This document shows, piece after piece, positions 1-8,504 of a DNA stretch of 45,066 nt. A model generated the notes under the pieces. It saw nothing but the letters and a program-made list of their open reading frames with translations. It was not told where the DNA came from and made no database searches. The stretch comes from Streptomyces sp. LUP30 (GTDB lineage Bacteria > Actinomycetota > Actinomycetes > Streptomycetales > Streptomycetaceae), in contig NZ_MJAJ01000065.1 in NCBI RefSeq assembly GCF_001746365.1, positions 1-45,066 on the forward strand. Direction: 5' to 3'. The translations under genes and the position numbers were made by a program. Numbering within the stretch: position 1 is the stretch's first letter; every line of letters starts with the position of its first letter.

Positions 1-142
1 TCGTCGCGGACGACGAAGCCGTCGCTGTCGACTCCGCGGGGTTCTTCGTTGGGCACGAGGAGCCGGCCGGCTCGTCGCGGACGACGAAGCCGTCGCTGTC
101 GACTCCGCGGGGTTCTTCGTTGGGCACGAGGAGCCGGCCGGC
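1..142. repeat. 71-bp perfect tandem duplication at the left edge
   Basis: Bases 1-71 and 72-142 are identical. The unit lies inside the aldo/keto reductase gene. Since 71 is not a multiple of three, two copies would throw the gene out of frame. One copy continues the conserved protein naturally from base 143, so the outer copy is most likely a contig-end assembly artefact. Confidence 0.9.
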
Positions 143-388
143 TTTGGAGGAGATGACGTACTGGTGGCGGGGGCGGCCTTGCAGGGCGGCGCCCAGGCGG
201 CGTTCGGAGAGGCCGAGGCCGTAGTGGGGTGCGGTGTCGAAGTACCGGATTCCGGCGTCCCAGGCCGCGTCGACGGCGGCTGCCGCGTCGGCGGGCGGGG
301 TGACGCGGTAGAGGTTGCCGATCACGGACGCCCCGAAGCCGAGCGTGGTGAGCGCGACGGGCGTGTGGTGGATCTTCCGCTGGTGCAA
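1..388 (-). CDS. Aldo/keto reductase (aldose 1-dehydrogenase type), N-terminal part, truncated by window edge
   Basis: On the minus strand a TTG at 388 is preceded by AGGAG (395-399) at six-base spacing and opens a frame with the start of an aldo/keto reductase. The visible protein contains LTTLGFGASVIGNLYR, then YFDTAPHYG with the catalytic Asp and Tyr of the family, then LSERRLGAAL and YVISSKAGRLLVP. This subgroup includes L-fucose and D-threo-aldose dehydrogenases, NAD(P)-dependent cytoplasmic enzymes that oxidise a sugar to its lactone. That fits the neighbouring lactonase-like amidohydrolase and rhamnose mutarotase. The C-terminal two-thirds lies outside the window. The last 71 bases belong to a tandem duplication that breaks the frame, so only about residues 1-105 are trustworthy. 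The TTG start is inferred from the ribosome site and from the family N-terminus; there is no ATG. Confidence 0.75.
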   Translation of the reverse strand, partial: MHQRKIHHTPVALTTLGFGASVIGNLYRVTPPADAAAAVDAAWDAGIRYFDTAPHYGLGLSERRLGAALQGRPRHQYVISSKAGRLLVPNEEPRGVDSDGFVVRDEPAGSSCPTKNPAESTATASSSAT

Positions 389-443
389 GGCGTGCTCCTA
401 CGTGCTCCTGGAGGGCGGGCGAGCGGGGTGCCCGTCAGCGTCT

Positions 444-542
444 GACGTGGGCCGACCCGCCCGCGATGAGGGCCTCGACCTCGGCGAGCGAGGCCATGGA
501 GACATCGCCGGGCGTGGTCACAGGAGTTGCGCCCCGGCTCAT
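444..542 (-). pseudogene. Short open frame of 32 codons, possible gene remnant
   Basis: The frame reads from an ATG at 542 and ends ALIAGGSAHVRR. It follows directly on a 12-codon frame starting at 577 (MTTDATTDLASV), which itself overlaps the stop of the SDR remnant in ATGA fashion. The arrangement looks like the first and last pieces of one operon gene joined out of frame by a deletion. I do not recognise the family. No good ribosome binding site precedes the ATG at 542. It could also be chance coding. Confidence 0.3.
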
Positions 543-574
543 ACGGAGGCCAGGTCGGTGGTCGCGTCGGTGGT

Positions 575-715
575 CATCGGCCGAGCCGTCCGCCGTCGAC
601 GGGCAGGACGACGCCGTTGACGTGGGCGGCCGCGTCGGAGGCGAGGAAGACCGTGGCCCCGGCGCGGTCGTCGGCCTCGCCCCGGCGTGCGGCCGCGGGT
701 GACTCCCGCGTGCCT
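575..715 (-). pseudogene. C-terminal remnant of a short-chain dehydrogenase/reductase
   Basis: One minus-strand frame reads ATVFLASDAAAHVNGVVL and then PVDGGRLGR before a stop at about 575. This is the standard C-terminal end of a classical SDR (FLASD followed by the DGG tail). The 200 or so upstream residues, with the Gly-rich NAD(P) site and the Ser-Tyr-Lys active site, are absent: the frame runs straight into the end of the amidohydrolase gene. An SDR here would fit deoxysugar or aldonate oxidation together with the flanking genes. The gene is therefore broken, either truly or by a collapsed assembly. The upstream boundary is approximate. Confidence 0.6.
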
Positions 716-738
716 TCGGTGGAGGTGGAGGAGACGGG

Positions 739-1524
739 TCAGGTGCGCGGGGTACGAGCGCTCGTCCCCAGTTCTGCGGCCTTGCGGGGAAGGCGGTAGA
801 AGGCGGTCGCGGTGCCGGCCAGGAGCGAGTCGATCTCGGTGTCGGCGCAGTCGGCGAGCAGTTCGTCCACGGTGGCGGCCCAGCGGTTCCAGCCGCCCGC
901 GAGGTTCGCGACCGGCCAGTCGGAGCCGAACATCAGCCGGTCGGGGCCGAAGGCGGAGAGCAGGACGTCCCACACCGGGCGGATGTCGTCGACGGTCCAC
1001 TTCTCGTGGTCCGCCTCGGTGATCAGCCCCGACACCTTGCAGACCACCTGCGGGTGTGCGGCCAGCAGGCGCAACCGGCTCTCCCAGTCGGCCAGTTCAC
1101 CGTCGGCGATCGACGGCACATCGGCGCGTTGCAGCCACTCCGGATCCGTCTCGCCCTGCACGAGGTGGCGCAGTGAACGCAGATACGCACCGCCCGGCCC
1201 GGCGAGCAGTCTGTCGAGCACCTCGCCGATGGCCGGTGACGTCAGGTCGGCCCAGCCCACGACCGCCCCGATCAGCGGCTCTCGCTCCGCGAGTGCGAGG
1301 AGGTCCTCGGTCTCGGGCACGTCCGGGATGCACTGTACGGCCACCGTCCCGTGCAGACGGCGGCCCGCGATCGGCTGGGTGGCGGTGGTACGCAGGTCGC
1401 CGAGGGTGAAGGTGCGGCGGATCGACGCCACGGAGGGGTCGTCGAGCCAGGGCTGCGGACGCTGGTCGAGGTCCCACAGGTGGTGGTGGGCGTCGATGAG
1501 CGGGGGAGCGGTGGGGAAGGTCAT
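739..1524 (-). CDS. Amidohydrolase-2 family protein (aldonolactonase-like), with apparent internal deletion
   Basis: 261 residues from the ATG at 1524. The N-terminus LIDAHHHLWDL is the first metal-binding strand of the amidohydrolase_2 (COG3618) family, which includes L-fuconolactone and L-rhamnonolactone hydrolases. The late motif MFGSDWPVANLAGG carries the conserved catalytic Asp. The middle is too short: the sequence jumps from EWLQRADV to IADGELADWE, whereas family members have about 45 more residues there, including a conserved strand with a DHxGKP-like His. The protein would lack part of its barrel and is probably inactive unless the gap is an assembly error. It sits between the mutarotase and the SDR remnant on the same strand, consistent with a mutarotase, dehydrogenase and lactonase route for a 6-deoxyhexose. 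Confidence 0.75.
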   Translation of the reverse strand: MTFPTAPPLIDAHHHLWDLDQRPQPWLDDPSVASIRRTFTLGDLRTTATQPIAGRRLHGTVAVQCIPDVPETEDLLALAEREPLIGAVVGWADLTSPAIGEVLDRLLAGPGGAYLRSLRHLVQGETDPEWLQRADVPSIADGELADWESRLRLLAAHPQVVCKVSGLITEADHEKWTVDDIRPVWDVLLSAFGPDRLMFGSDWPVANLAGGWNRWAATVDELLADCADTEIDSLLAGTATAFYRLPRKAAELGTSARTPRT

Positions 1525-1562
1525 GACGGGTTCCAAGTCGCTTCGGTCCGGGGCGAGGTGTG

Positions 1563-1907
1563 TCACACGGTGGTGCCGCCGGGCGGTTCGAGGTGCCAGA
1601 TCTCGGTGAGTTCCGTCCACTGACGGGAGCCGCCCCGGTCGGGGAGGGCCTCCTGGCAGGGATCGGTGAGCTGCCACCACTTCTGGGTCTCGGGGTCGGC
1701 TTCGAGGACGGCCATGTCGGCCTCGAAGTCGTCGCCGTGGTATTCGAAGTACGCGAACAGGGTGTCGCCGTGGAGGAAGATGCTGTAGTTGCGGACGTTC
1801 GCCCGGTGCAGGGCGGCTCGGACTCCGGGCCAGACCGCCGAATGGAGTTCGAGGTATTCCTCGCGGTGTTCGGGGCGGAGCCTGATGGTCTGGGCGATGC
1901 GCTTCAT
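1563..1907 (-). CDS. rhaM: L-rhamnose mutarotase
   Basis: This 114-residue protein matches the small RhaM/YiiL (DUF718) family, dimeric ferredoxin-fold enzymes that interconvert the alpha and beta anomers of L-rhamnose or L-fucose. Family features include the N-terminal RIAQTIRLRPEHREEYLELH, the central NYSIFLHGDTLFAYFEY strand pair, and KWWQLTDPCQE with the conserved Trp-Trp. AGGAGAGC precedes the ATG at 1907. The start overlaps the stop of the upstream 671-residue gene as ATGA, so the two are probably translationally coupled. Its place in an operon with sugar ABC transporter genes supports a role in rhamnose or fucose catabolism. It is slightly longer than the usual 104 residues because of a short C-terminal tail. 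Confidence 0.9.
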   Translation of the reverse strand: MKRIAQTIRLRPEHREEYLELHSAVWPGVRAALHRANVRNYSIFLHGDTLFAYFEYHGDDFEADMAVLEADPETQKWWQLTDPCQEALPDRGGSRQWTELTEIWHLEPPGGTTV

Positions 1908-3919
1908 GCGGTGCTCTCCTCCGTGCGCGGGGAAGACTCGTAGGCCGGGGCGTCGAACGGGGTGCGGTAGCTGGGCGTGTTGGCGCGCAGGTCGAGCCGC
2001 AGGACTAGCCGGATGCGGGTGGAGGCAGGCAGTCGTACCGTCAGGAAGGCGCTGTCGCAGGACATCGCCGTCTCCGTGACCACCGGCTCGGTGTGCCCGT
2101 AGTCGTACATGTCGCCGATCCAAGTGTCGTCCTGGCAGGTGGTGTGGCGGACGGTGGTGATGGTGTGCTCGGCGAAGGCGCCGGCCTGGACGATCACCTT
2201 ACGCGTGGCCTCGGGGGAGAGGTTGACGAGTTCGACGGTGGTCGCTTCGGGGTCGATGGAGGTGACCAGGGCGGCAACGTCCGGGGGCAGGCCGGCGCGG
2301 CGGGCCTCGGCGTCGTGGTAGCGCAACCGGGCCTGCTGGAGTCCGCCCTGGTAGAGCACCTGGGGTCCGCCCCAGGTGAGCTGGACGAGGGCTTCGGTGG
2401 CGACGGGGTTGCACTGCTGCCACACGTGGATGTCGGCCTCGGGCACGTCCAGGTCGCGGTAGCGCTCGATGCGGCGCAGGCGGTGGCGGACCTGGGCCTG
2501 GGCGGTGGCGAGGATCCGCTCGGGGTAGCCCGGGTCGTCGCCGGCGAGGAACGCGAACCACGCCTTCTCGTGCCCTGACTCCTCCTTGGCGCGGAAGGGC
2601 CGCACGGTGCGCCAGTCGATGCCGTCGGCCGCCCGCAGTCCCTCCAGCCGGGCGCGGTCGGCGTCGGCGGCGGTGTGGTGCCACAGGGCCACGGGGACGG
2701 GCGGGGTGGCCGGGTTGTAGTCGAACCAGCCCGAGTCGTTGTGACGGAAGGGGAGGTGGATCGTGGGGGTGTGCTTGTCGTCGCCGAGTTCGACGGCCCA
2801 CTTGGACGGGAGACTCGAGTCCGCCTCGGTGTGGGGCATCACCTTTGCGTGGCCGATGAGGGTGTCGAGGGAGGTCGTGACCAGGGAGAGGTACTCGTCG
2901 TCCCCGGTGACCGTCGCCGCCGCGAGGGCTGCCACGCAGGCGGCGTGCCCCACGCTGTGCCAGCCGTGCGGCCAGGACCAGCCGTAGTGCCCGCCGTACC
3001 AGCGGCCCTCCAGCAGGCTGCCGACGACGCCGTCCGGGCCGACGTTGTCCGGGACGAGACCGCCGTTGGTCTCGGTGCGCTCCCGCCACGCGCCGACGTA
3101 CTCGACGATCCAGTCGCGGTAGCGGTCCTCGCCCGACAGGATGAAGGCGTTGAGGACCAGCCCGGCCACGGCCAGGTTGACCGCGGTGTCGCCGACGCCC
3201 ATCCGGTCCCGCATCTGCGCGCCAAGACGCGGGTCCGCCGAGAGAGGGAAGGGGCCGCCGTCCGCTGCCTCGGGGAGCCAGTCGAGCGGGTAGCCGTACG
3301 TCTGTGCTTCCTTCTCCAGCCAGGGGTAGACGTCGCCGTCGAACAGGCCCGTGCGGTCGGGGTCGCTGCCGTTGTGGGGGCGGGTGAGGAGGCGGTGCTC
3401 GGCGTCGTAGTTGCCGGCCGCCGGGTCGACGTACAACTCGGCGAAGCGCAGGGCGCGTTCGCTCCAGCGGTCGGGGGCGGCCATGCACAGGAAGTAGAGC
3501 AGGAGCAGGCTCTCGCCCTGGTGGAACCAGTCGTACCCGCGCTCGTACTCGCCCTGGAGCATGCCGAGTTCGGTCAGCTGCCTGGTCACGCCCTCCCAGT
3601 GCTTCTCGCTGGCGGGCAGCAGTTCGTCCGCGCCGCCGAGGAGGTACAACTGGGGCCAGTTGAAGAACACCTCGTAGAAGTCGTCCACACCGTCACGGGT
3701 GGTCAGTTCTCCGTTGTAGTTCAGACGGCCGTCCGGACCGGTGAAGTCGCGGGCGAAGCGGCGCCAGGCGTGGTCGAGGAGGTCGAACAGGGATCGCTGG
3801 GCCACGGCCCAGCCGGGTGGTTCGAGCAGCGGCACCGCCGCCTCGATCTCGGGTGCCGCGGCGTGGTGGGCGGGGCCGGTGTCCTCACCCGGGGTGCGGT
3901 CGGCAGAGTTGAAGGGCAT
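1904..3919 (-). CDS. Large cytoplasmic protein of unassigned family, possible alpha/alpha-barrel carbohydrate enzyme
   Basis: 671 residues starting at the ATG at 3919, with a GGAG-type site upstream. There is no signal peptide and no membrane segment. The sequence is rich in aromatic and acidic clusters, such as DDFYEVFFNWPQLYLLGG, YDWFHQGESLLLLYFLC, and WSWPHGWHSVGHAA. Repeated helical hairpins with conserved Trp, His, Asp and Tyr are typical of (alpha/alpha)-toroid glycosidases and lyases, but I cannot place it in a named family. It lies in an operon with ABC permeases upstream and the mutarotase downstream (4-bp overlap), so an intracellular role in breaking down an imported rhamnose-containing oligosaccharide is plausible. 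That function is inference only. Confidence 0.8.
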   Translation of the reverse strand: MPFNSADRTPGEDTGPAHHAAAPEIEAAVPLLEPPGWAVAQRSLFDLLDHAWRRFARDFTGPDGRLNYNGELTTRDGVDDFYEVFFNWPQLYLLGGADELLPASEKHWEGVTRQLTELGMLQGEYERGYDWFHQGESLLLLYFLCMAAPDRWSERALRFAELYVDPAAGNYDAEHRLLTRPHNGSDPDRTGLFDGDVYPWLEKEAQTYGYPLDWLPEAADGGPFPLSADPRLGAQMRDRMGVGDTAVNLAVAGLVLNAFILSGEDRYRDWIVEYVGAWRERTETNGGLVPDNVGPDGVVGSLLEGRWYGGHYGWSWPHGWHSVGHAACVAALAAATVTGDDEYLSLVTTSLDTLIGHAKVMPHTEADSSLPSKWAVELGDDKHTPTIHLPFRHNDSGWFDYNPATPPVPVALWHHTAADADRARLEGLRAADGIDWRTVRPFRAKEESGHEKAWFAFLAGDDPGYPERILATAQAQVRHRLRRIERYRDLDVPEADIHVWQQCNPVATEALVQLTWGGPQVLYQGGLQQARLRYHDAEARRAGLPPDVAALVTSIDPEATTVELVNLSPEATRKVIVQAGAFAEHTITTVRHTTCQDDTWIGDMYDYGHTEPVVTETAMSCDSAFLTVRLPASTRIRLVLRLDLRANTPSYRTPFDAPAYESSPRTEESTA

Positions 3920-3992
3920 GGAGCATCTCCGTTCGGGGCGGGCGGCGGACGGCGCACGCCGGGGACGACGGCCGGTGGACCAGGACGGGGCG

Positions 3993-4904
3993 CTAGTCCT
4001 TGGTGGCGCCGGCGAGCATCCCGCTGACCAGGAAGCGCTGGGCGAAGAGGAAGACGATCAGCACCGGCGTGATGGCCACCAGCGTCGCCAGAGCCAGCTG
4101 CGGGCGCTGGATCGCCAGGTCACCGACGGTCGGGTTGAACGACGGCACGCTGCTGAGCAGGGATCCGACCCCCACCTGGATCGGCATCTGGCTGCTCTCG
4201 GGGAGCATGACGTACGGCAGGAAGTAGTTGGTCCAGTTGGCGACGAAGCTGAAGAAGCCGACGAGCGCGATGACCGGGGTCGCCAGCGGCAGCGCGATGT
4301 GCCAGAAGACGCGGAACTCGGAGCAGCCGTCCATCCGTGCCGCCGCCAGCAGGTCCTTCGGCACAGCGGTGGTGAAGTAGATGTACGTCAGGTACACGCC
4401 GAACGGGTAGAACGAGTACGGCAGGATGATCGACCACATCGTGCCGATCAGGCGCACCGCGTTGAGCTCCAGGAACAGCGGCACCACCAGGGTGGCGTTC
4501 GGCATGAGCATCACCACCAGCGTCGCGACCAGCAGGCTGTGCCGGCCGCGGAACTCGGTCATGGCCAGGGCGTATCCCGCGGGAACGGCGATACCGAGAG
4601 TGATGACCAGCGAGATCACCGAGTAGAGCGCCGAGTTGCCCAGCCACTGCATGACGGCGTTGTCCTGGAAGGCCGTGAGCGCGTCCCAGTTGGCCTTCAG
4701 CGCGTGGAACGAGCCGAAGGACAGCGGGTTGTCGTGGATCAATTGCTGGTCGGTCTTGGTCGCCGCGAGGACGAGCCACAGCACCGGCAGCACGAAGAAC
4801 ACGACGAACACGGTCAGGACGGACCCGGTCAGCAGCTGTGATGCCACGCGCCGCTGGGGACGCGGGCGCCGCCGCTCCGGAGCCCGGTGCTGCGTCAGAC
4901 TCAT
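3993..4904 (-). CDS. Sugar ABC transporter permease (MalG/CUT1 type)
   Basis: This inner-membrane subunit carries six predicted hydrophobic segments. It begins near VLTVFVVFFVLPVLWLVLA and ends with the family's usual short cytoplasmic tail. The EAA loop that contacts the ATPase reads LLAAARMDGCSEFRVFWHI followed by ALPL, the canonical form for carbohydrate uptake transporters of the MalG class. I chose the ATG at 4904 because AAGGGG lies upstream and the first helix then has a normal positively charged lead. An earlier ATG at 4970 overlaps the stop of the partner permease and cannot be excluded. No ATPase gene is present nearby, which is usual for Streptomyces CUT1 systems that share MsiK. 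Confidence 0.92.
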   Translation of the reverse strand: MSLTQHRAPERRRPRPQRRVASQLLTGSVLTVFVVFFVLPVLWLVLAATKTDQQLIHDNPLSFGSFHALKANWDALTAFQDNAVMQWLGNSALYSVISLVITLGIAVPAGYALAMTEFRGRHSLLVATLVVMLMPNATLVVPLFLELNAVRLIGTMWSIILPYSFYPFGVYLTYIYFTTAVPKDLLAAARMDGCSEFRVFWHIALPLATPVIALVGFFSFVANWTNYFLPYVMLPESSQMPIQVGVGSLLSSVPSFNPTVGDLAIQRPQLALATLVAITPVLIVFLFAQRFLVSGMLAGATKD

Positions 4905-4959
4905 GACGCCCGGTTCCCCTTCCGTATGCGGGGCGGCGGCGACCGGGGCGGCGAAGGAC

Positions 4960-5874
4960 TTATTCGGCATCGAAGAACCCCGACCGTGCGACGAAGACCG
5001 CGGCGGCCGACACACTCACGACCAGAAGTTCCACCGAGACCGCGGCGGCGCCGTTGATGTTGTTCATCTGGAAGGCGAAGTCGTACGTCAGCTGGTTGAG
5101 CGAGTAGTCACGTCCGGCGACGCCCACACTGGCGAGGGACAGCAACTGCGGTTCCACGAACAACTGGGCGCCGCCCGCGAAGGCCAGGATCACCATGTAC
5201 ACGATCCACTTGCGCAGCATCGGGATCTGTATGTGCCAGGCGGTCTGCCAGGCGTTCGAGCCATCGATGCGCGCGGCTTCCATCACGTCCGTGGGGATGT
5301 TGTTGAGCGCGCCGTACATGACGACGATCCAGCCGCCCGCGCCGGTCCAGAACGCGATGACCGTGAACAGCAGCGGCAGGTTCCCGGGCGCGATCACCTC
5401 GCCGAAGGTGTCGAACCCCAGCGCGCCCAGCAGCGAACTGACCGGACTCACCGTCGGGTCGAGCATGAACAGCCAGACCAGCACACTCGCGGCGCCGGCG
5501 AGCGCTCCGGGGATGTAGTAGAGGAAGCGCAGCGCCTTGCCGACGGGACTCGCGCCCAGGCGGTGCAGCAGCAGAGCCAGGGCCACCACGAACACCACCA
5601 GGGACAGCAGCCAGAAGAGGAGGTAGACGGCGACATGGCTGACGGCGTCCAGGAAGCGGAAGTCCTGCGCCGCGGTCACGAAGTTGGCGAAGCCGGTGAC
5701 CTTGCCGCCGGCGTCGGTGAAGGCGAAGTAGACGGCGTAGCCGGTGGGGAGCACGCCGAAGGCGACCAGCAGCACCACGTAGGCCGCGACGAACGCCATG
5801 CCGGCCCGGCTCTGCCGGGCGGTGCCGCGACGGCGCCGGGTGGCAGAGCCGGCCGGGGAGTGGGTGAGGGTCAC
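4960..5874 (-). CDS. Sugar ABC transporter permease (MalF/CUT1 type)
   Basis: 304 residues, starting with GTG at 5874, which overlaps the stop of the binding-protein gene as GTGA. The N-terminus is Arg-rich and cytoplasmic, followed by a first helix around AFVAAYVVLLVAFGVLP and five more hydrophobic segments. The EAA loop reads VMEAARIDGSNAWQTAWHI and then QIPML. With the following MalG-type gene it would form the membrane channel of a carbohydrate importer. Overlaps at both ends indicate one transcript from the binding protein onward. Confidence 0.92.
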   Translation of the reverse strand: MTLTHSPAGSATRRRRGTARQSRAGMAFVAAYVVLLVAFGVLPTGYAVYFAFTDAGGKVTGFANFVTAAQDFRFLDAVSHVAVYLLFWLLSLVVFVVALALLLHRLGASPVGKALRFLYYIPGALAGAASVLVWLFMLDPTVSPVSSLLGALGFDTFGEVIAPGNLPLLFTVIAFWTGAGGWIVVMYGALNNIPTDVMEAARIDGSNAWQTAWHIQIPMLRKWIVYMVILAFAGGAQLFVEPQLLSLASVGVAGRDYSLNQLTYDFAFQMNNINGAAAVSVELLVVSVSAAAVFVARSGFFDAE

Positions 5875-7235
5875 TGCGAGACCTTGTATCCGTTGGACCT
5901 GGCGTACTTGACCACGGAGTCCTGCCAGGCCGGCAGCATCGACACGACGCTCTTGCCCTGCGTCAGAGCGGGCTTGACGGTGGCGGCCCAGATCGCCTCC
6001 TGGCTGAACTGTCCCGAGCCCCAGCCGGGCCAGACCTGGGAGGAGGCGGCCTTGAGCGCGCTCAGGTCACCGGCGAAGTAGCCGGCCGCGTCCTGCCCCT
6101 TCAGCCACGTCTCGGCCGCCGGAGCGTAAGCGGGGAAGCCCGGCGCCTTCTCACCCTGGTAGGCGTTGTCGGTGGTGACCCACTTCAGGAAGTCGGTGGC
6201 GGCCTTGATGTGGGCGGAGTGCTGGGACAGCAGCCAGGTGCCGCCGCCCACGTTGCCGGTGGACGGCGAAGCGTCGCCCTGCCACTGCGGGATGGGCGCC
6301 GCCGCGATCTGCTTGGCCGGTGTCTTGAAGGTGCCCTCGAACAGCGCGCCGCCGTACCAGGCGGGGCCGGGCATGAGCAGGACCTTGTCGGCCTGGTTCT
6401 TGCCGAAGTCGGTGCTGAAGACGCCGCTGATGGACATGGACTTGTTCGCGATCAGCACGTCCAGGAGCTTGGCCATCTTGGTGCAGGCCTCGCTGGTGGT
6501 GTTCACCGATACGGCCTTCGGGCCGGTGATGTGGTTGGCGCCGCACTTGCTCGCCCACAGGTAGATCTCGGGGGTGAAGGAGTCTCCCGCGTCGCCCACG
6601 AGATAGCCCGGGTGTTCCTTGGCCACCTTCTCCCCGAGCTTCTGGTAGTCCTCCCAGGTCGTCGGAACCTGGTAGCCGAACTTCTTCAGCAGCGGCGCGT
6701 TGTACCACAGCACCGCCTGGGAGAGGTCGTTGCGCAGGCAGTAGAGGGTGCCGTCGACCGTGCAGACGTCGTTGGCGCCGCTCGCGAACTTCCCCAGGGT
6801 CGCGGCGGGGACCAGGCCCTTGTCGAGCGGAGCGGCGAAGCCCGCGTCGACAGCCCAGGAGGTCTCGTTGTTCTGGGAGCTGAACACGACGTCCGGCCAG
6901 CCCTTGTGGGTCCGGTTGAACAGCTGGACCTTGGTCTGGAGGTAGTTCGAGCCGTTGGCGTCGCCGTCGTAGGTGACGATGTCCATCTTCACGTCCGGGT
7001 GCTGCTTCTGGTAGAGCTTCGCGGCATCCACGCGGGTCGCGTCCACCCAGACCGTCAACGCCCCTTCCTTCTGCGGTACTTGAGCGAAGCCGTCCTTGGT
7101 CGTCGTACCCGTGGCGCCACCGCTGCCGCAGGCGGTCAGAGTCAGAGCGGCGGTGGCCGCGCAGCCGGCCAGCAACGCCAGACGCCTCCTGCTGAACGCT
7201 CTCTCCCGGCTCGACGAGGGCTGGTTGACGGTCAT
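5871..7235 (-). CDS. Extracellular solute-binding lipoprotein of a sugar ABC transporter
   Basis: 454 residues. The N-terminus has a twin-Arg/Arg-rich n-region (SRRRLALL), a hydrophobic stretch and the lipobox LTAC with the lipidated Cys at about residue 36, so the mature protein is anchored outside the membrane. The body has the features of family-1 binding proteins: KEGALTVWVDATR, DVVFSSQNNE, the many Trp and Tyr residues expected for sugar stacking, and a C-terminal PALTQGKSVVSMLPAWQD helix. It heads the transporter operon. The ATG at 7235 has GGAG eight bases upstream; a GTG at 7247 is in frame but lacks a better site. The likely ligand is rhamnose, fucose or an oligosaccharide of these, judged by neighbours only. 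Confidence 0.93.
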   Translation of the reverse strand: MTVNQPSSSRERAFSRRRLALLAGCAATAALTLTACGSGGATGTTTKDGFAQVPQKEGALTVWVDATRVDAAKLYQKQHPDVKMDIVTYDGDANGSNYLQTKVQLFNRTHKGWPDVVFSSQNNETSWAVDAGFAAPLDKGLVPAATLGKFASGANDVCTVDGTLYCLRNDLSQAVLWYNAPLLKKFGYQVPTTWEDYQKLGEKVAKEHPGYLVGDAGDSFTPEIYLWASKCGANHITGPKAVSVNTTSEACTKMAKLLDVLIANKSMSISGVFSTDFGKNQADKVLLMPGPAWYGGALFEGTFKTPAKQIAAAPIPQWQGDASPSTGNVGGGTWLLSQHSAHIKAATDFLKWVTTDNAYQGEKAPGFPAYAPAAETWLKGQDAAGYFAGDLSALKAASSQVWPGWGSGQFSQEAIWAATVKPALTQGKSVVSMLPAWQDSVVKYARSNGYKVSQ

Positions 7236-7518
7236 GTGCGACTCCACTGGTGTGAGAAGGCGCCCCGAGCAGACGGGCAGGCGGCGCGAGGATGGGGCGA
7301 CGACGGGCCGCCGTGGTCGGACGTCCGGTATCGCGGCCGGCCGTCTCGTTTGCCGCCGCGGAAGAAATTAGGCGTCTTATCGAGGGATCCGTCAAGGGTT
7401 CTCGCGCCTACTTCCTCGCCATCCATGACCGATTTCCCGTATTCGCGCAGAGGAAAGTCCTTTATATCCCTTATTGCACCTAAAGCGACTGCGGCTCTGT
7501 GGTGTGAATCCTTGCGTG

Positions 7519-7533
7519 ATGAGTACGACTCAT
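7519..7533. promoter_or_regulatory. Candidate operator for the GntR regulator
   Basis: ATGAGT-ACG-ACTCAT is a perfect 6-3-6 inverted repeat in the 375-bp divergent region between the binding-protein operon (minus) and the GntR gene (plus). A short, AT-richer dyad in this position is what FadR-subfamily GntR proteins usually bind. The rest of 7236-7610 is noticeably AT-richer than its surroundings and holds no gene. Confidence 0.45.
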
Positions 7534-7610
7534 TATGGAGTTGGAGTACGGTGGACATAGCTCCACAGCGATCAACCGCCCTCGCAGCAGTCATCCCTAA
7601 GGCAGGACAG

Positions 7611-8408
7611 ATGAACGACACGCCCGCGACCGAAGCCGCCTTGTCGGCGCAGGCCTCTCCCGCCGCTGCGGCGGCGGTGAACGGCTCGGACGAGCGGCGT
7701 GACTATCGCCCCGGCTACGAAGTCGTGGCGGAGCGGATCCTCGAGTTCATCGCCGAGGCCCGTCTGGTGGCAGGTGACCGGCTGCCCACGGAGATCGATC
7801 TTGCGCAGAGGCTGAACACCAGCAGGGCGGTGGTGCGGGAGGCCGTGAAGATCCTGTCGGCGCTCGGCCGGGTCCGGGCGCACAAGGGGCGCGGTCTGTT
7901 CGTCGCGGACGACGAGGGGATGCTCACCACCAGCCGCTGGGGTGGCTTCTTCCGCCCCGTCGACCTCGATCACGTCCTCATGCTGTTCGAGTTCCGCAGG
8001 GTTCAGGAGATGGCCGCCAGCAGTCTGGCCGCCACCCGGGCCACCCCGGCCGAGCTGCGGACCATCGAGGTCGCCATGCAGAAGTGCGGGCACGGGTTCG
8101 TCCACGGTCAGGTCGAGGAGTTCAACCAGGCGGACGAGGACTTCCACATGGGCGTCGCCGTCGCCTCGCACAACACCTTCCTCGTCAGCGCCGTGCGTGA
8201 TGCGCGACGCCTCCAGCGGCAGTCCAGCGCGATCGGGATCCACGACACGCTGGGAGAGGGCACGGCGGCCGCGGTTCAGGAGCACGAGGCGATCTACCGG
8301 GCCATTCGCGACGGCCGGCCCGACGAGGCGGCCCAGGCCACGGCGGTGCATCTGGACAGGACGCTGGAGGACTACCGGCGGGAGATCCAGCGGCGTCTGT
8401 TCGGATAG
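7611..8408 (+). CDS. GntR-family transcriptional regulator (FadR/FCD subfamily)
   Basis: 265 residues from the ATG at 7611, with AGGCAGGA upstream. Residues about 33-100 are a winged helix-turn-helix: AGDRLPTEIDLAQRLNTSR, VVREAVKILSALG and the wing KGRGLFVA. The C-terminal all-helical ligand domain (about 115-260) has the FCD pattern, with FEFRRVQEMAA, FNQADEDFHMGV, and QEHEAIYRAIRDGR, where the conserved Asp and His residues bind a metal and an organic acid or sugar acid. It is divergent from the transporter and catabolic operon and is very probably its local repressor. A disordered Ala-rich leader of about 30 residues precedes the DNA-binding domain. Confidence 0.93.
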   Translation: MNDTPATEAALSAQASPAAAAAVNGSDERRDYRPGYEVVAERILEFIAEARLVAGDRLPTEIDLAQRLNTSRAVVREAVKILSALGRVRAHKGRGLFVADDEGMLTTSRWGGFFRPVDLDHVLMLFEFRRVQEMAASSLAATRATPAELRTIEVAMQKCGHGFVHGQVEEFNQADEDFHMGVAVASHNTFLVSAVRDARRLQRQSSAIGIHDTLGEGTAAAVQEHEAIYRAIRDGRPDEAAQATAVHLDRTLEDYRREIQRRLFG

Positions 8409-8504
8409 CGGACGGTCGGCGACGGGGGACCGGTGTCGACGGGGCCCGGGGGAGCCGGCGCGGGAGGTCTTGCCGCGACGTCGGTATGCCGTTCCCGTAC
8501 GCCG

